Positions 17,505 to 26,206 of a stretch of DNA of 64,000 nt are shown piece after piece. Within the stretch, counting starts at the first letter, position 1, and every line of letters starts with the position of its first letter. The translations under genes and the position numbers were made by a program. This DNA is from a bacterium (GTDB lineage: Bacteria; Armatimonadota; JACIXR01): positions 150,516 through 214,515 of the forward strand of contig JACIXR010000005.1 of NCBI GenBank assembly GCA_014360495.1, written 5' to 3'. The notes beneath the pieces were generated by a model. That model searched no databases. It saw nothing but the letters and a program-made list of their open reading frames with translations, and had not been told where the DNA came from.

Positions 17505-19031
17505 CTAATGCCTGAAATGCCGTATGGATGTGAAGACCATCGCTATGCCGAGCTCGTTTGCCTTCGCAATCACTTCCCCATCCCTCACTGAACCTCCCGG
17601 CTGAATTATCGCCCTTATCCCATACCTTCCCGCCAATTCCACGGAATCGGGAAAAGGGAAAAAGCCATCTGAAGCCAGAACAGCTCCTCTCGACCTTTCC
17701 CCTGCCATCTCAAGCGCTATCCTCGCCGACCTTACCCTGCTCGGCTGTCCTCCCCCTATCCCAAGCGTTGTCTTCCCCTTCGCAACAACTATCGCATTTG
17801 ACTTCACATATTTGCAAACTATGAAGGCAAACAATAAATCCTCCATCTCCTCCGCCGTCGGCTCCTTCTCCGTCACTACCCTCAGCTCCTCTGGCTTATA
17901 TGTCAATTCATCCCCTTCCTGTAAAAGAATGCCTCCTTTCACTCCTCTTATATCCCACCAATTCCTCTTTCCCATCTCTACCCTCACCAGGCGAAGATTC
18001 CTTCTCCTTTGCTTCAAAATCTCAATCGCTTTATCCGTGAAGGAAGGAGCAACGACAACTTCAATAAATGTTGAGGCTATTTCCTCCGCCAATCTCTCAT
18101 CCACTTCCCTATTCACCGCTACAACTCCCCCGAAGGCCGATTCTGCATCCGCCTCCCTCGCCTTTATATATGCTTGAAGTATATCCTCATCAATGCTCAC
18201 TCCACAGGGGCTTGTGTGTTTAACGACGACGGCGCAGGGCTCCTCAAATTCCTCCGCCAGCCTCATTGCCCCATCAATATCAAGGATATTATTGAAAGAG
18301 AGCTCCTTTCCTCCAAGCTGGCGAAGTCCGCCAAGGGAGAAGGGTGGAAGGAAGCGATAGAAAGCGGAGCTCTGATGGGGATTCTCTCCATAACGAAGAT
18401 TTTGAACTCTCTCAACCGGAAGCTGGTAGATGGGAGGGAAAGCCTCTTCCTCAAATTGGGATAGGTATTGCCATATGCTCAAATCATAAAGGGCAGTTCT
18501 ACGAAAGGCTTTTATGGCGAGATTGCGTAGGGTTTCCTCGGAAAGGGAAAGGGCATTTTGCTTCAATTCCTCAAGCACCAAGGGATAATCAGCAGGGTCG
18601 CAGATGACAGCAACGAAAGGAAAATTCTTACCTCCCGCTCTCAATAGGGCAACCCCTCCTATATCAATCATCTCCAAAGCCTCATCTAAAGAAGGGGCTT
18701 TCTTTATTATTTCCTCAAATGGGTAAAGATTGACGCAGACGAGGTCTATGGGCTCAAGATTCATCTCCCTCAACTCATTCAAGCTTTCTTCCTCCCTCTT
18801 CGCCAGGATAGGAGCGAAGATGTTGGGATGGAGGGTCTTAACTCTGCCGAAAAGAAGGGATGGGAAGCCAGTGAGTTCCCCCACTTCCTTAACTGTCAGC
18901 CCCTGCTGTTTCAGATAAGCGGCTGTCCCCTCCGTGCAAATTACCTCTACTCCCATACTCAGGAGAGAGGAGACGAATTCAAGTATTCCCGTCTTATCAT
19001 AAACGCTCACAAGTGCTCTCTTTACCTTCAT
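17505..19031 (-). CDS. purH: Bifunctional AICAR transformylase / IMP cyclohydrolase
   Basis: A 508-residue enzyme for the last two steps of IMP synthesis. The N-terminal MGS-like cyclohydrolase domain (about 1-190) has VSVYDKTGILEF, CTEGTAAYL and GRVKTLHP. The C-terminal transformylase domain has LRYGENPHQ, VVVKHTSPCGVS with the catalytic Lys-His, and SDGFFPFPDSVE. The length is standard. AGGAGGTT lies about 9 bases before the ATG. It is the last gene of the lrp-patA-radical SAM-GNAT-purH run, 21 bases after the GNAT gene; no other purine gene is in the window. Confidence 0.96.
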   Translation of the reverse strand: MKVKRALVSVYDKTGILEFVSSLLSMGVEVICTEGTAAYLKQQGLTVKEVGELTGFPSLLFGRVKTLHPNIFAPILAKREEESLNELREMNLEPIDLVCVNLYPFEEIIKKAPSLDEALEMIDIGGVALLRAGGKNFPFVAVICDPADYPLVLEELKQNALSLSEETLRNLAIKAFRRTALYDLSIWQYLSQFEEEAFPPIYQLPVERVQNLRYGENPHQSSAFYRFLPPFSLGGLRQLGGKELSFNNILDIDGAMRLAEEFEEPCAVVVKHTSPCGVSIDEDILQAYIKAREADAESAFGGVVAVNREVDERLAEEIASTFIEVVVAPSFTDKAIEILKQRRRNLRLVRVEMGKRNWWDIRGVKGGILLQEGDELTYKPEELRVVTEKEPTAEEMEDLLFAFIVCKYVKSNAIVVAKGKTTLGIGGGQPSRVRSARIALEMAGERSRGAVLASDGFFPFPDSVELAGRYGIRAIIQPGGSVRDGEVIAKANELGIAMVFTSIRHFRH

Positions 19032-19052
19032 AGATAAAAATCAACCTCCTTT

Positions 19053-19970
19053 TTAACTAACTATTAAATTGATAGTCCTCTGCATATCGCTGATTGCTTT
19101 TTGCGTTTCCCTCTCTCTTTCAATTTCCTCCGCCGAGGGCGGAAGTTCCTTTTTGAGAGTCCAATAAACACGCAGGATTTGAGCACCCACAGCCTTCCAA
19201 TAAAAGCAAATCGGTCCAACCCAAGGGATTATTGCCCTCTTATATCCCAACTCCTTCAAATCCCTCAAGCTTCTCCTCAACAGCTCGCTACCGATTCCCC
19301 TCCTTCTCATATCCTCTCTGGTTCCCGTTGGTCCGAAAAAGCCTGGATTTGTAACCTCATAGGCGGCGAAGGCGACGATTTTCCCATCTATCTCCCCTAT
19401 GTGGCAGGAGATGGGATTGTTCTTGTAGGCAGCCATCGTTTCCTCCAGCCAATTGATGGAGAAGTTGGCGAGCATAAATTTCCTCAGCTCCTCTTTATCT
19501 TTTTCCTCCAACCTCCTAATAACCACGCCCGGAATATCTTGGTCATTGTGTTGGAAATCCTCTAAATCAAGGAACATATCAACCGCTTCACCCACCTTTC
19601 TATAGCCTTTCTTCTGGAAGAAGCAGAATGCCTGGGTATAGCGTGGGTCCAAGCCGGGGAAGAAATACCAAAGCCCGCCTCCAACCTGCGCCTCCTTGGC
19701 TCCCATTACTTGGGCGTGTTTTTCCCATTCCCTCAAAATTATGCTTCCATACCCCTCCTCGCAAGCTATCGCCTTTATGTAAGCAGTCTCACCTCGCTTA
19801 GCTCCCAAGATGACTGCCTTCCCATCCTCTACGATGTTCAGGGAAGGAGTATAAGCAGGGTCCTCAAAAACCCTCATCCTCACTTGCTCATAAGTGAAGC
19901 TGTCTAAATAGAGCTTCTTATTGAGGAAATCTGTAACCCAGCTGGCATCGTCAATATTCATAAACCTCAT
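19053..19970 (-). CDS. Tandem GNAT-family N-acetyltransferase
   Basis: About 305 residues with two GNAT folds. The first (about 1-145) looks degenerate. The second (about 150-290) carries the acetyl-CoA pyrophosphate loop in the stretch TREDMRRRGIGSELLRR. The substrate is unknown. ATG 19970 is preferred to 19979 because AAAGGAGG lies 9 bases before it and only one base before the upstream ATG. It is 15 bases after a radical SAM gene and 21 bases before purH. Proteins of this layout occur beside sugar genes in related phyla, but nothing here fixes the role. Confidence 0.75.
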   Translation of the reverse strand: MRFMNIDDASWVTDFLNKKLYLDSFTYEQVRMRVFEDPAYTPSLNIVEDGKAVILGAKRGETAYIKAIACEEGYGSIILREWEKHAQVMGAKEAQVGGGLWYFFPGLDPRYTQAFCFFQKKGYRKVGEAVDMFLDLEDFQHNDQDIPGVVIRRLEEKDKEELRKFMLANFSINWLEETMAAYKNNPISCHIGEIDGKIVAFAAYEVTNPGFFGPTGTREDMRRRGIGSELLRRSLRDLKELGYKRAIIPWVGPICFYWKAVGAQILRVYWTLKKELPPSAEEIERERETQKAISDMQRTINLIVS

Positions 19971-19985
19971 ATCTCTCATCCTCCT

Positions 19986-20789
19986 TTAGAAGCTAATATC
20001 GCATCTAATCCTTTTGCCCTTCATAATCTCCCTTATCCTCTCCCTTAACTCGCTCTCATACCCGATTCCCTTGGCGTAATTTAATCTCTCCATTGCCTCC
20101 TTGCCGAATTTCCGATATATCTCCTTTATCCTCCCTCCCACGAAGCTATCAATATAATGGAGTGTATCAAAGCCTACGAAATCAAATCCGAGCCTTTCAG
20201 CCTCATCCACCATAGATTCAAGCTCTCGCTCGGTGAAATAAGGGAGAATCGGATTGATAAGGATTCCCGTCTCTATTCCCCTCTCTTTCAATTTCAAGCC
20301 AGCTCGCAGTCGGTGTGAGGGAGGAGAGGAGCGAGGCTCAAATATCCTCGCTATCTCGTCATTGAAGGCGGTAATGGAGAAGCTGACCTTGAGCTTGGGG
20401 ATTTTCTCCAAGATATCTATATCACGCAAAATCTTTTCCGATTTGGTGAGGAGAAAGAGGGAGAAATCGCTCTCAGCTATGATTTGTAGACAGCCCCTTG
20501 TTATTTGATAGAGTTCCTCAATTGGCTGGTAGGCATCGCAAACAGTTGATATGAAGATATCCCCGGTTTTATATTTTCTGATTTCCTTTCTCAATACTTG
20601 GGGGGCGTTCAGCTTTACCTCGACCCAATTCCCCCATTCCTCAATTTTCCTATGCCTCCAGCGGGAGATGTAGACGGAATAGCAGTAAACGCAGTTGTGA
20701 AAGCAACCTACATAAGGATTTAGGGTGAAGAAACTTCCTCCCGAGCTTTGATTTAAAATAGAACTGCTTTCCCTAAGTATTACTTCCAT
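19986..20789 (-). CDS. Radical SAM protein, SplB-like
   Basis: A 267-residue protein with cysteines at about 29, 33 and 36 in the pattern C-x3-C-x2-C (GCFHNCVYC), the radical SAM 4Fe-4S site. The following segment (NAPQVLRKEIRKYKTGDIFISTVCDAYQP) matches the group of spore photoproduct lyase-like proteins that lack the DNA repair-specific C-terminus. Function is not established for this group. It overlaps patA by 17 bases and depends on coupling, since no good ribosome site is visible. A DNA repair role is possible but unproven. Confidence 0.78.
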   Translation of the reverse strand: MEVILRESSSILNQSSGGSFFTLNPYVGCFHNCVYCYSVYISRWRHRKIEEWGNWVEVKLNAPQVLRKEIRKYKTGDIFISTVCDAYQPIEELYQITRGCLQIIAESDFSLFLLTKSEKILRDIDILEKIPKLKVSFSITAFNDEIARIFEPRSSPPSHRLRAGLKLKERGIETGILINPILPYFTERELESMVDEAERLGFDFVGFDTLHYIDSFVGGRIKEIYRKFGKEAMERLNYAKGIGYESELRERIREIMKGKRIRCDISF

Positions 20790-21960
20790 GTTCTTTAAGA
20801 ACTGGGGATGGGGTTAATGAAGAGACGAATTCGCCCATCCTTCTCAATGCTTCCTTCAAATCGGAGAGGGAGGAGGCATAAGTACATCTTATGAAGCCTT
20901 CCCCACATTCCCCGAAAACCGAGCCCGGGATGACCACTACCCTTTTCTCCCGCAGGAGCCGTTCGGCGAACTCCTCACAGGATAGACCGAATTTCTTGAC
21001 TGAAGGAAATATATAAAAGGCGCCCTTCGGCTCCACCACATCAAAACCTATCTCCTTCAGACCATGGTAGAAGAAGCGCCTTCTTTGATTATAGGAATCC
21101 CTCATCTTCTCCACTTCTTCCTCCAACTTCAAAGCCTCAAGAGCGGCGAATTGGGCGACTGTGGGGGCGCAGAGCATTGTGTATTGATGGATTTTCATCA
21201 TCGCCTCAACAATCTCCCTGTTTCCTGCCGCATATCCCAAACGCCAGCCGGTCATTGCATAAGCTTTTGAAAAGCCATTTATAAGAATCGTCCTCTCTTT
21301 CATATTCGGAAGGGAGGCGAAGCTGGTGAATTTCCCATCATAGACAAGACGGTCATATATCTCATCGGATATCACGATGAGGTCATATTTATCCACAATC
21401 TCCGCTATTTCCAAGAGGGTATCTCTATCCATTATCGCTCCTGTAGGGTTGTTGGGGTAGTTCAAGATGATGGCTTTTGTGCGATTTGTTATCATTTCCT
21501 TCAATCTTTGGGGATTGATTTTGAATTCCTCCTGGGGATAAGTGGGAAGGATTTTCGGAACACCACCTGCGAGGATAACGCAGGGAAGATAGGAGACATA
21601 GGAAGGTTGATGGATAATTACCTCATCCCCTGGCTCTATAATGGCTCTGATGGCGAGGTCCAATGCCTCGCTTGAGCCAGTGGTGATTAAAATCTCGCCT
21701 TCGGGGTCATAGAGGATTTTGTAAAGCTTGTAGAGATGTTCGCTTATCGCTTCCCTCAGCTCCAGGATTCCCCAATTGGAGGTGTAAGTTGTGTTTCCGT
21801 TTTCCAAAGCATAAATTCCTGCTTCTCGGATATGCCAGGGAGTGGGGAAATCAGGTTCGCCCACGCCGAGGGAGATGATATCCTCCATGTGGGAGGCGAG
21901 GTCAAAGAATTTCCTTATGCCGGAGGGAGGAATCGCTTTTATGATTTTGGATATCTTCAT
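20773..21960 (-). CDS. Class I/II PLP aminotransferase, PatA/AspB-like
   Basis: A 395-residue fold-type I aminotransferase. Visible signatures are GVGEPDFPTP (substrate site), NYPNNPTGA, SDEIYDRLVY and NGFSKAYAMTGWRLGY, where the Lys forms the Schiff base with PLP. The length is typical. It overlaps the Lrp-type regulator gene by four bases, an arrangement known from Bacillus yugG-yugH, where the enzyme is linked to aspartate, alanine or lysine pathway transamination. The exact amino acid cannot be read from the sequence. Confidence 0.88.
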   Translation of the reverse strand: MKISKIIKAIPPSGIRKFFDLASHMEDIISLGVGEPDFPTPWHIREAGIYALENGNTTYTSNWGILELREAISEHLYKLYKILYDPEGEILITTGSSEALDLAIRAIIEPGDEVIIHQPSYVSYLPCVILAGGVPKILPTYPQEEFKINPQRLKEMITNRTKAIILNYPNNPTGAIMDRDTLLEIAEIVDKYDLIVISDEIYDRLVYDGKFTSFASLPNMKERTILINGFSKAYAMTGWRLGYAAGNREIVEAMMKIHQYTMLCAPTVAQFAALEALKLEEEVEKMRDSYNQRRRFFYHGLKEIGFDVVEPKGAFYIFPSVKKFGLSCEEFAERLLREKRVVVIPGSVFGECGEGFIRCTYASSLSDLKEALRRMGEFVSSLTPSPVLKEHGSNT

Positions 21961-22436
21961 GGCGAGACAGCTAATCTCTTATTTGGTTTCTCCTCAACGA
22001 ATATCTCCCTGTCGTCTTTATATTTTTTGAGGAGAAAATGGGTCTCAGTTGAGGTGACGCCCTCAATGGTTGCGAGCTTGTTCGCGACGAAGAGAGCCAC
22101 TTCCTTTAAATCTTTCCCCTCAACCACTATCTTCAAATCGCTTCTACCAGAGACGAGGTAGACGGAGTGGACTTCGGGAAAGCGATATATCCTTTTCGCT
22201 ATTTCATCAAATCCCACACCCCTGCTGGGAATGACCTTTATATCAATGAAGGCGAAGACTCTCTCCTTTCCCGCTTTTTCCCAATCTATAATCGCCTTAT
22301 AGCGGCGGATAATCTTTTTCTCCTCGCACTCTTTGATTATCCTTTTTACTTCTTCAGCATCCTTTCCCGTGAGGGCAGCGATTTCTTCAGGGGAAAGACG
22401 AGCATCCTGCTCCAGAAGCTTGAGGATTTCCTCCAA
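21957..22436 (-). CDS. Lrp/AsnC-family transcription regulator
   Basis: A 159-residue protein. N-terminal winged helix (residues 1-60; LEQDARLSPEEIAALTGKDAEEVKRIIKECEEKKII) followed by a RAM/AsnC ligand domain (about 65-145; VHSVYLVSGRSDLKIVVEGKDL). The family senses amino acids and often acts on its own gene. The start is a TTG 8 bases after AAGGAGG. It leads the operon with the aminotransferase patA, so it likely controls this operon in response to an amino acid. Confidence 0.88.
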   Translation of the reverse strand: MEEILKLLEQDARLSPEEIAALTGKDAEEVKRIIKECEEKKIIRRYKAIIDWEKAGKERVFAFIDIKVIPSRGVGFDEIAKRIYRFPEVHSVYLVSGRSDLKIVVEGKDLKEVALFVANKLATIEGVTSTETHFLLKKYKDDREIFVEEKPNKRLAVSP

Positions 22437-22471
22437 TGCACTCGCCTCCTTGAATGGGATAGTAAAAAGAA

Positions 22472-22500
22472 ATTATAAAGGGAAAGAATATGATTGTAAA
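22472..22500 (-). promoter_or_regulatory. Promoter of the lrp-patA operon
   Basis: TTTACA (22500-22495), 17-base spacer, TATAAT (22477-22472). Leader of about 30 bases with a good ribosome site. Confidence 0.6.
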
Positions 22501-22530
22501 GTTTTTGTATAATTCCATAGTCTTAAAAAC

Positions 22531-22630
22531 AATATTGCCATGCACGCCTTAGGCGGGCTGGCAATGACAAAAAGGTCGCCCTCATGGGAGGAGATTGCCA
22601 CGGGCTTCCTACGGAAGCCATCGCAATGGA
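22531..22630. repeat. Two interspersed palindromic repeat units
   Basis: Unit at about 22533-22568 (ATTGCCATGCACGCC to GGCAATGACA) and unit at 22591-22630 (GAGATTGCCACGGGCTTCC to GGAAGCCATCGCAAT). The second folds into a hairpin: ATTGC pairs with GCAAT and GGCTTCC with GGAAGCC. They lie between lrp and the wall hydrolase gene. Confidence 0.7.
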
Positions 22631-22687
22631 AAAGAGAAAGTGTTGACAATGATATGGAGAAATTTGAACTCAAAGAGCTTTAAAGCT

Positions 22688-23872
22688 CTACTTAAGTCTT
22701 CTCGCCCCTACATAGCGGGATTTGTAATAACCCTCGTTAAGGCTATCAATTCTTACCCTGCCTCTCGCCGAGGAGGCGTGAATGAATTTACCATTCCCAA
22801 TATATATCCCAACATGGTTTATTCTCTTGCTTCTTCCCGTGCGGAAGAAAACGAGGTCGCCAGGCTGAAGCTCGCTCTTGCTTACGGGTTTGCCGTATCT
22901 ATATTGAGCGGCAGCATTATGTGGCAGATTCAAGCCATGCTTCTGATAAACATATTTCACGAATCCAGAGCAGTCAAAACCACGAGATGAAAAACCTCCA
23001 TAGGAGTACCTTGTCCCTTGATAGGCAAGCGCCGTCCCAACCACTCCCGGCGCCCCATTTCCCTTATTTGAAGATGTCTTCGTTCCCTTTGCTGTGAGAG
23101 TTTTCTTCGCGGTTGACGATTGAGAACGAGCGACCTGCTTTCTCCCCTGTGAAGGGATGACGAGCTTGTCTCCAATTTGGAGGGTTTTGTTCAAGCTTAT
23201 CCCATTTGCGCTCGCTATCTTTTCAGGCGAAACGCCAAATCTTTTCCCTATGGTCCAGAGGGAATCGCCTGCCCTTACTTGATAAATAATCCCTCCCTCA
23301 CGAGAAGCGGATGAGGTGCGAGGGCTTGAAGAGACCTTAACAGATGTTTTCTCTTTAGCTACCTTCATTCCAGCTTTGGGGATAATCAATTTCTCACCGA
23401 TTTTTAATGTTTTATTTAGGCTTATCCCGTTAGCCCTTGCTATCTCCTCCGGCGAGACACCGAATTTTTTGCCAATAGTCCAAAGGGAATCCCCTTCCTT
23501 TATTTCATAAACACCCGTTCCCGCTAAGCTCTTCACCTTTTGTTCGCCATTTGTTGTTATCGCGTTCGTATTGCTTCCTTCCTTTTGGGGGATACGCAGC
23601 TTTTCCCCTATTTGAAGCGTTTTCTCTATCTTTATGTTGTTAAACTTGGCAATTTCCTCAATTGACACGCCGAACTTTCGCGATATGCTCCAGAGGGAAT
23701 CTCCCTCCTTAACTTCATAAACTACCTCTCTCACAGGGTTCTGCTTGACTGTTTGGGAAGCGATAGCAGGAGGGTTGGGGCTTTCCGCTTTGCTCTTGAA
23801 TTTGAAGATGACAAGAGAACTTCCTATAAGGACTTCAATAACAACGACAGCCAAGAATAAGCCCTTCCGCAA
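22688..23872 (-). CDS. Cell-wall hydrolase: three LysM domains and NlpC/P60
   Basis: A 394-residue envelope protein. N-terminal membrane anchor or signal (about 5-24); LysM domains at about 51-94, 121-164 and 196-240, each with GDSLW and KLxIP; a Ser/Lys-rich linker; an NlpC/P60 peptidase at about 280-394. Catalytic residues are Cys301 (FDCSGFV), His353 (INHVGIYIG) and His365 (KFIHAS). Such enzymes cut gamma-D-glutamyl to diamino acid bonds in peptidoglycan stems. The start is TTG, 6-7 bases after AAGGAGG. Monocistronic, with its own promoter at 23934-23906. Confidence 0.93.
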   Translation of the reverse strand: MRKGLFLAVVVIEVLIGSSLVIFKFKSKAESPNPPAIASQTVKQNPVREVVYEVKEGDSLWSISRKFGVSIEEIAKFNNIKIEKTLQIGEKLRIPQKEGSNTNAITTNGEQKVKSLAGTGVYEIKEGDSLWTIGKKFGVSPEEIARANGISLNKTLKIGEKLIIPKAGMKVAKEKTSVKVSSSPRTSSASREGGIIYQVRAGDSLWTIGKRFGVSPEKIASANGISLNKTLQIGDKLVIPSQGRKQVARSQSSTAKKTLTAKGTKTSSNKGNGAPGVVGTALAYQGTRYSYGGFSSRGFDCSGFVKYVYQKHGLNLPHNAAAQYRYGKPVSKSELQPGDLVFFRTGRSKRINHVGIYIGNGKFIHASSARGRVRIDSLNEGYYKSRYVGARRLK

Positions 23873-23905
23873 TTTCTACCTCCTTATCAAGTAAATTTTT
23901 AAAAA

Positions 23906-23934
23906 AGGATAGTCCGAAACAAATAGATAGTCAA
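23906..23934 (-). promoter_or_regulatory. Promoter of the LysM/NlpC gene
   Basis: TTGACT (23934-23929), 17-base spacer, TATCCT (23911-23906). The leader of about 27 bases ends in a consensus ribosome site. Confidence 0.55.
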
Positions 23935-23963
23935 CAAAAATTTTAGCTTATTTTTCCCGTAAA

Positions 23964-25037
23964 TCAAGCCGAAGGGCGAAGAGAGGCAACCGTTTGAGAG
24001 TCCAGCTTTTTCAAAACGGCGAGAAGGAGATTTTTCGTGTTTTCAAAATCCTCAGCACTCATAATGCTTATGGGAGAGTGGATATGTCTTGTGGCTACGC
24101 CTATAACTATGCTCGGAACTCCCTGGGCATGAAGATGGATTCTCCCAGCGTCCGTTGCTCCTCCTTCCATTATCTCCACTTGGTAGCTCATACCCATTTC
24201 TTTGGCGGTATCCATAAATATGTCTCGTAGGCGCAGATTAGGGATGAGAGATGTATCCAAGAGGCATATCACCGGACCGCCACCGAGCTTAGCCTGAGCG
24301 TCTTCGGGGCTCACCCCTGGGATATCCCCCGCTATGGCAACCTCTAAAACGATGGCGACATCTGGTTTGACGAGATAGGCAGAGGTCTGCGCGCCCCTTA
24401 GACCTACTTCTTCCTGAACAGTTGCGGCTGCGAAGAGAGTGTTCGGATGGTCCTCTCCTATTTCCTCCAAAATTTTCACCAAAAGAGCACAGCCCACCCT
24501 ATCATCCATTCCCTTCCCAAGATATGCTTTCCCTCCTGCCAATTCCTCAAAGGGACCGTAGGGAACTATGGGGTCCCCTACTCTAATCCCTAAACTTTCA
24601 ACCTCCTCCTGATTTTTCGCCCCCACATCTATGAACATCTCTTTCCTCTCAACCAGTTTCTTTCTCTCCTCTGGAGTCGCTAAATGGGGAGGTTTGCACC
24701 CTATCACGCCGAGAACATCTCCGTTTCTCGTCTTTATCAAAACCCTTTGCCCAAGGAGAACTTGGTCCATCCAACCGCCAAGTGGTGTGAATTTTATATA
24801 TCCTTCCTTTGTAATGTAGCGAACGAGGAAGCCGATTTCGTCCATATGTGCAGCCAGCATAACTCTTGGTTCATCGCTTTTCCCTCGTTTAATCCCCACG
24901 ATGGTGCCTAAATTATCCGTCTCCAGCTTATCAACATAACCTTGCATCAGCTCCCGCATTAGGGAGCGAACTGGGTCCTCAAAACCAGAGGGTCCATCTG
25001 CATCGCATAACCTTTTCAGAAGCTCCTTGCTCTCCAT
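23964..25037 (-). CDS. M42-family metallo-aminopeptidase
   Basis: A 357-residue protein of the M42 glutamyl aminopeptidase/CelM family, which forms large tetrahedral dodecamers in thermophiles and trims small peptides. Visible family features: DADGPSGFED near the start, AAHMDEIGFLV (metal His and catalytic Asp), GKGMDDRVGC (bridging Asp), AATVQEEVGLRGAQ (catalytic and metal Glu) and a C-terminal GVATRHIHSP (metal His). All five metal ligands seem present. Start ATG follows GGGAGGAAGT. The older annotation 'endoglucanase' for this family is not supported. Confidence 0.9.
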   Translation of the reverse strand: MESKELLKRLCDADGPSGFEDPVRSLMRELMQGYVDKLETDNLGTIVGIKRGKSDEPRVMLAAHMDEIGFLVRYITKEGYIKFTPLGGWMDQVLLGQRVLIKTRNGDVLGVIGCKPPHLATPEERKKLVERKEMFIDVGAKNQEEVESLGIRVGDPIVPYGPFEELAGGKAYLGKGMDDRVGCALLVKILEEIGEDHPNTLFAAATVQEEVGLRGAQTSAYLVKPDVAIVLEVAIAGDIPGVSPEDAQAKLGGGPVICLLDTSLIPNLRLRDIFMDTAKEMGMSYQVEIMEGGATDAGRIHLHAQGVPSIVIGVATRHIHSPISIMSAEDFENTKNLLLAVLKKLDSQTVASLRPSA

Positions 25038-25357
25038 AAAAACTACTTCCTCCCTTCTATTATTTGCTTCATATAACTAAATTTAAAAGAAAACTCAAGA
25101 GCATGCAACAATTTTTTATTTGCATGTGTTGTCAATGGATAGGATTTATTTTCCACCTAAGGAGGCAAATATATTGAGAAAAGGAAATTTTGTATAAATT
25201 TTATTAAGTTTTTTACAAATTCTTATACTATCTATTAACTTGTCTATACGCGACTTTCTTCTTGTCTCTCTGAAGGGAAAAATGATATAAAAAGAAATTG
25301 TCTTTTTGGAGGTAGGTCTTTTTTACAAAAAGGGCGAGAAATTATCAGAGAATCTGA
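25038..25357. other. 320-base AT-rich gap upstream of the M42 gene
   Basis: No gene. It holds a possible promoter for the aminopeptidase: TTGACA at 25135-25130 with a poor -10. A 7-bp inverted repeat (CATGCAA / TTGCATG, 25102-25108 and 25120-25126) sits over the spacer and -10 region. The half nearest speB shows no clear terminator. Confidence 0.5.
25102..25126. promoter_or_regulatory. Possible operator: CATGCAA-N11-TTGCATG
   Basis: Perfect 7-bp dyad with an 11-base centre, covering the expected -10 region downstream of a consensus TTGACA (25135-25130, minus strand). The placement suggests a repressor site for the M42 gene. It could also be a chance palindrome. Confidence 0.35.
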
Positions 25358-26206
25358 TTAGCTGAAAAGGAGGATTGCTTCCCGTGCTATTTTCGCAGAA
25401 CTGACGGCGGTTATACCGCTGGGGTCTAAAGGCGGGGATACCTCAACGATATCCATCCCAACGATATTATATCCCCTTAAGGAGAGGACGAAATCCAAAA
25501 GCTCTTTGAAGCTCCAGCCTCCAGGCTCAGGATTTCCTGTCCCCGGAGCACAGCTCGGGTCAAGAACATCTATATCAATTGATAAATATATAGGTTTCCC
25601 TTTGAGGTAAGATGGCAAGGGAGCGGGTGAGGGAGAAAGAAGAAGCGCCTTCTTTAATTCTTTCCATTCCTGAGGAGTGGCTGTCCTCAAGCCGAGAAAG
25701 ACCATCCGCTCTAATCCGATTATATCGGCAATGCGTTTCATAACCGTTGCGTGGCATAACTCTCTTCCTTCGTATGATTGGCGAAAATCGGGGTGGGAAT
25801 CAAGGGAAACGAAATGAAGGTCGGGGAAACGCTTTATCAACCCTTTTATTGCTCCCAATGTTATCGTGTGCTCCCCGCCTAACAATAGGAGAAACTTGCA
25901 GTTATGAGATTCAACAAAATTCTCAACTTCATTTGTCATATCCGATGGCTCTAAATCGGTAACCTCCAAATTCCCCATATCTAATAACTGTATTTCCTCC
26001 AAATCCTTCTCCAGTATTATGCTGAAGGATTCCAAGCTATGGGAAAAATCCCTTATAGCGTCTGGAGCTAAAGAAGCTCCAGCACGGAAGCTCTCCGTTT
26101 TCTCATAAGGTATACCGCAAATTAGAGTGGAATCTTGATTTATCTCCTTGCCCTTCTCCCATTCTTTAGAGGATAGGAAAGGTTTTTTAGCTGGTTTGAG
26201 GAGCAA
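25358..26206 (-). CDS. speB: Agmatinase / aminopropylagmatine ureohydrolase
   Basis: A 282-residue ureohydrolase. Manganese ligands are seen in LLGGEHTITLG (His), VSLDSHPDF (Asp-x-His-x-Asp) and SIDIDVLDPSCAPGT (Asp-x-Asp). It removes urea from agmatine, giving putrescine, or from N1-aminopropylagmatine, giving spermidine. In Thermus the second reaction is used, and the linked pyruvoyl arginine decarboxylase and aminopropyltransferase make that plausible here, but sequence alone does not decide. The TTG start follows a GGAGGG site and overlaps speE by 20 bases. Last gene of the polyamine operon. Confidence 0.88.
   Translation of the reverse strand: MLLKPAKKPFLSSKEWEKGKEINQDSTLICGIPYEKTESFRAGASLAPDAIRDFSHSLESFSIILEKDLEEIQLLDMGNLEVTDLEPSDMTNEVENFVESHNCKFLLLLGGEHTITLGAIKGLIKRFPDLHFVSLDSHPDFRQSYEGRELCHATVMKRIADIIGLERMVFLGLRTATPQEWKELKKALLLSPSPAPLPSYLKGKPIYLSIDIDVLDPSCAPGTGNPEPGGWSFKELLDFVLSLRGYNIVGMDIVEVSPPLDPSGITAVSSAKIAREAILLFS

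Noticed and set aside
20773-21960. Naming the aminotransferase as aspartate- or alanine-specific
   Set aside because: Substrate-specific residues cannot be judged by eye; only the fold and the PLP lysine are secure.
25141-25200. Small plus-strand gene after AAGGAGG near 25158
   Set aside because: The frame after the ribosome-like site (TTG start) ends after seven codons.
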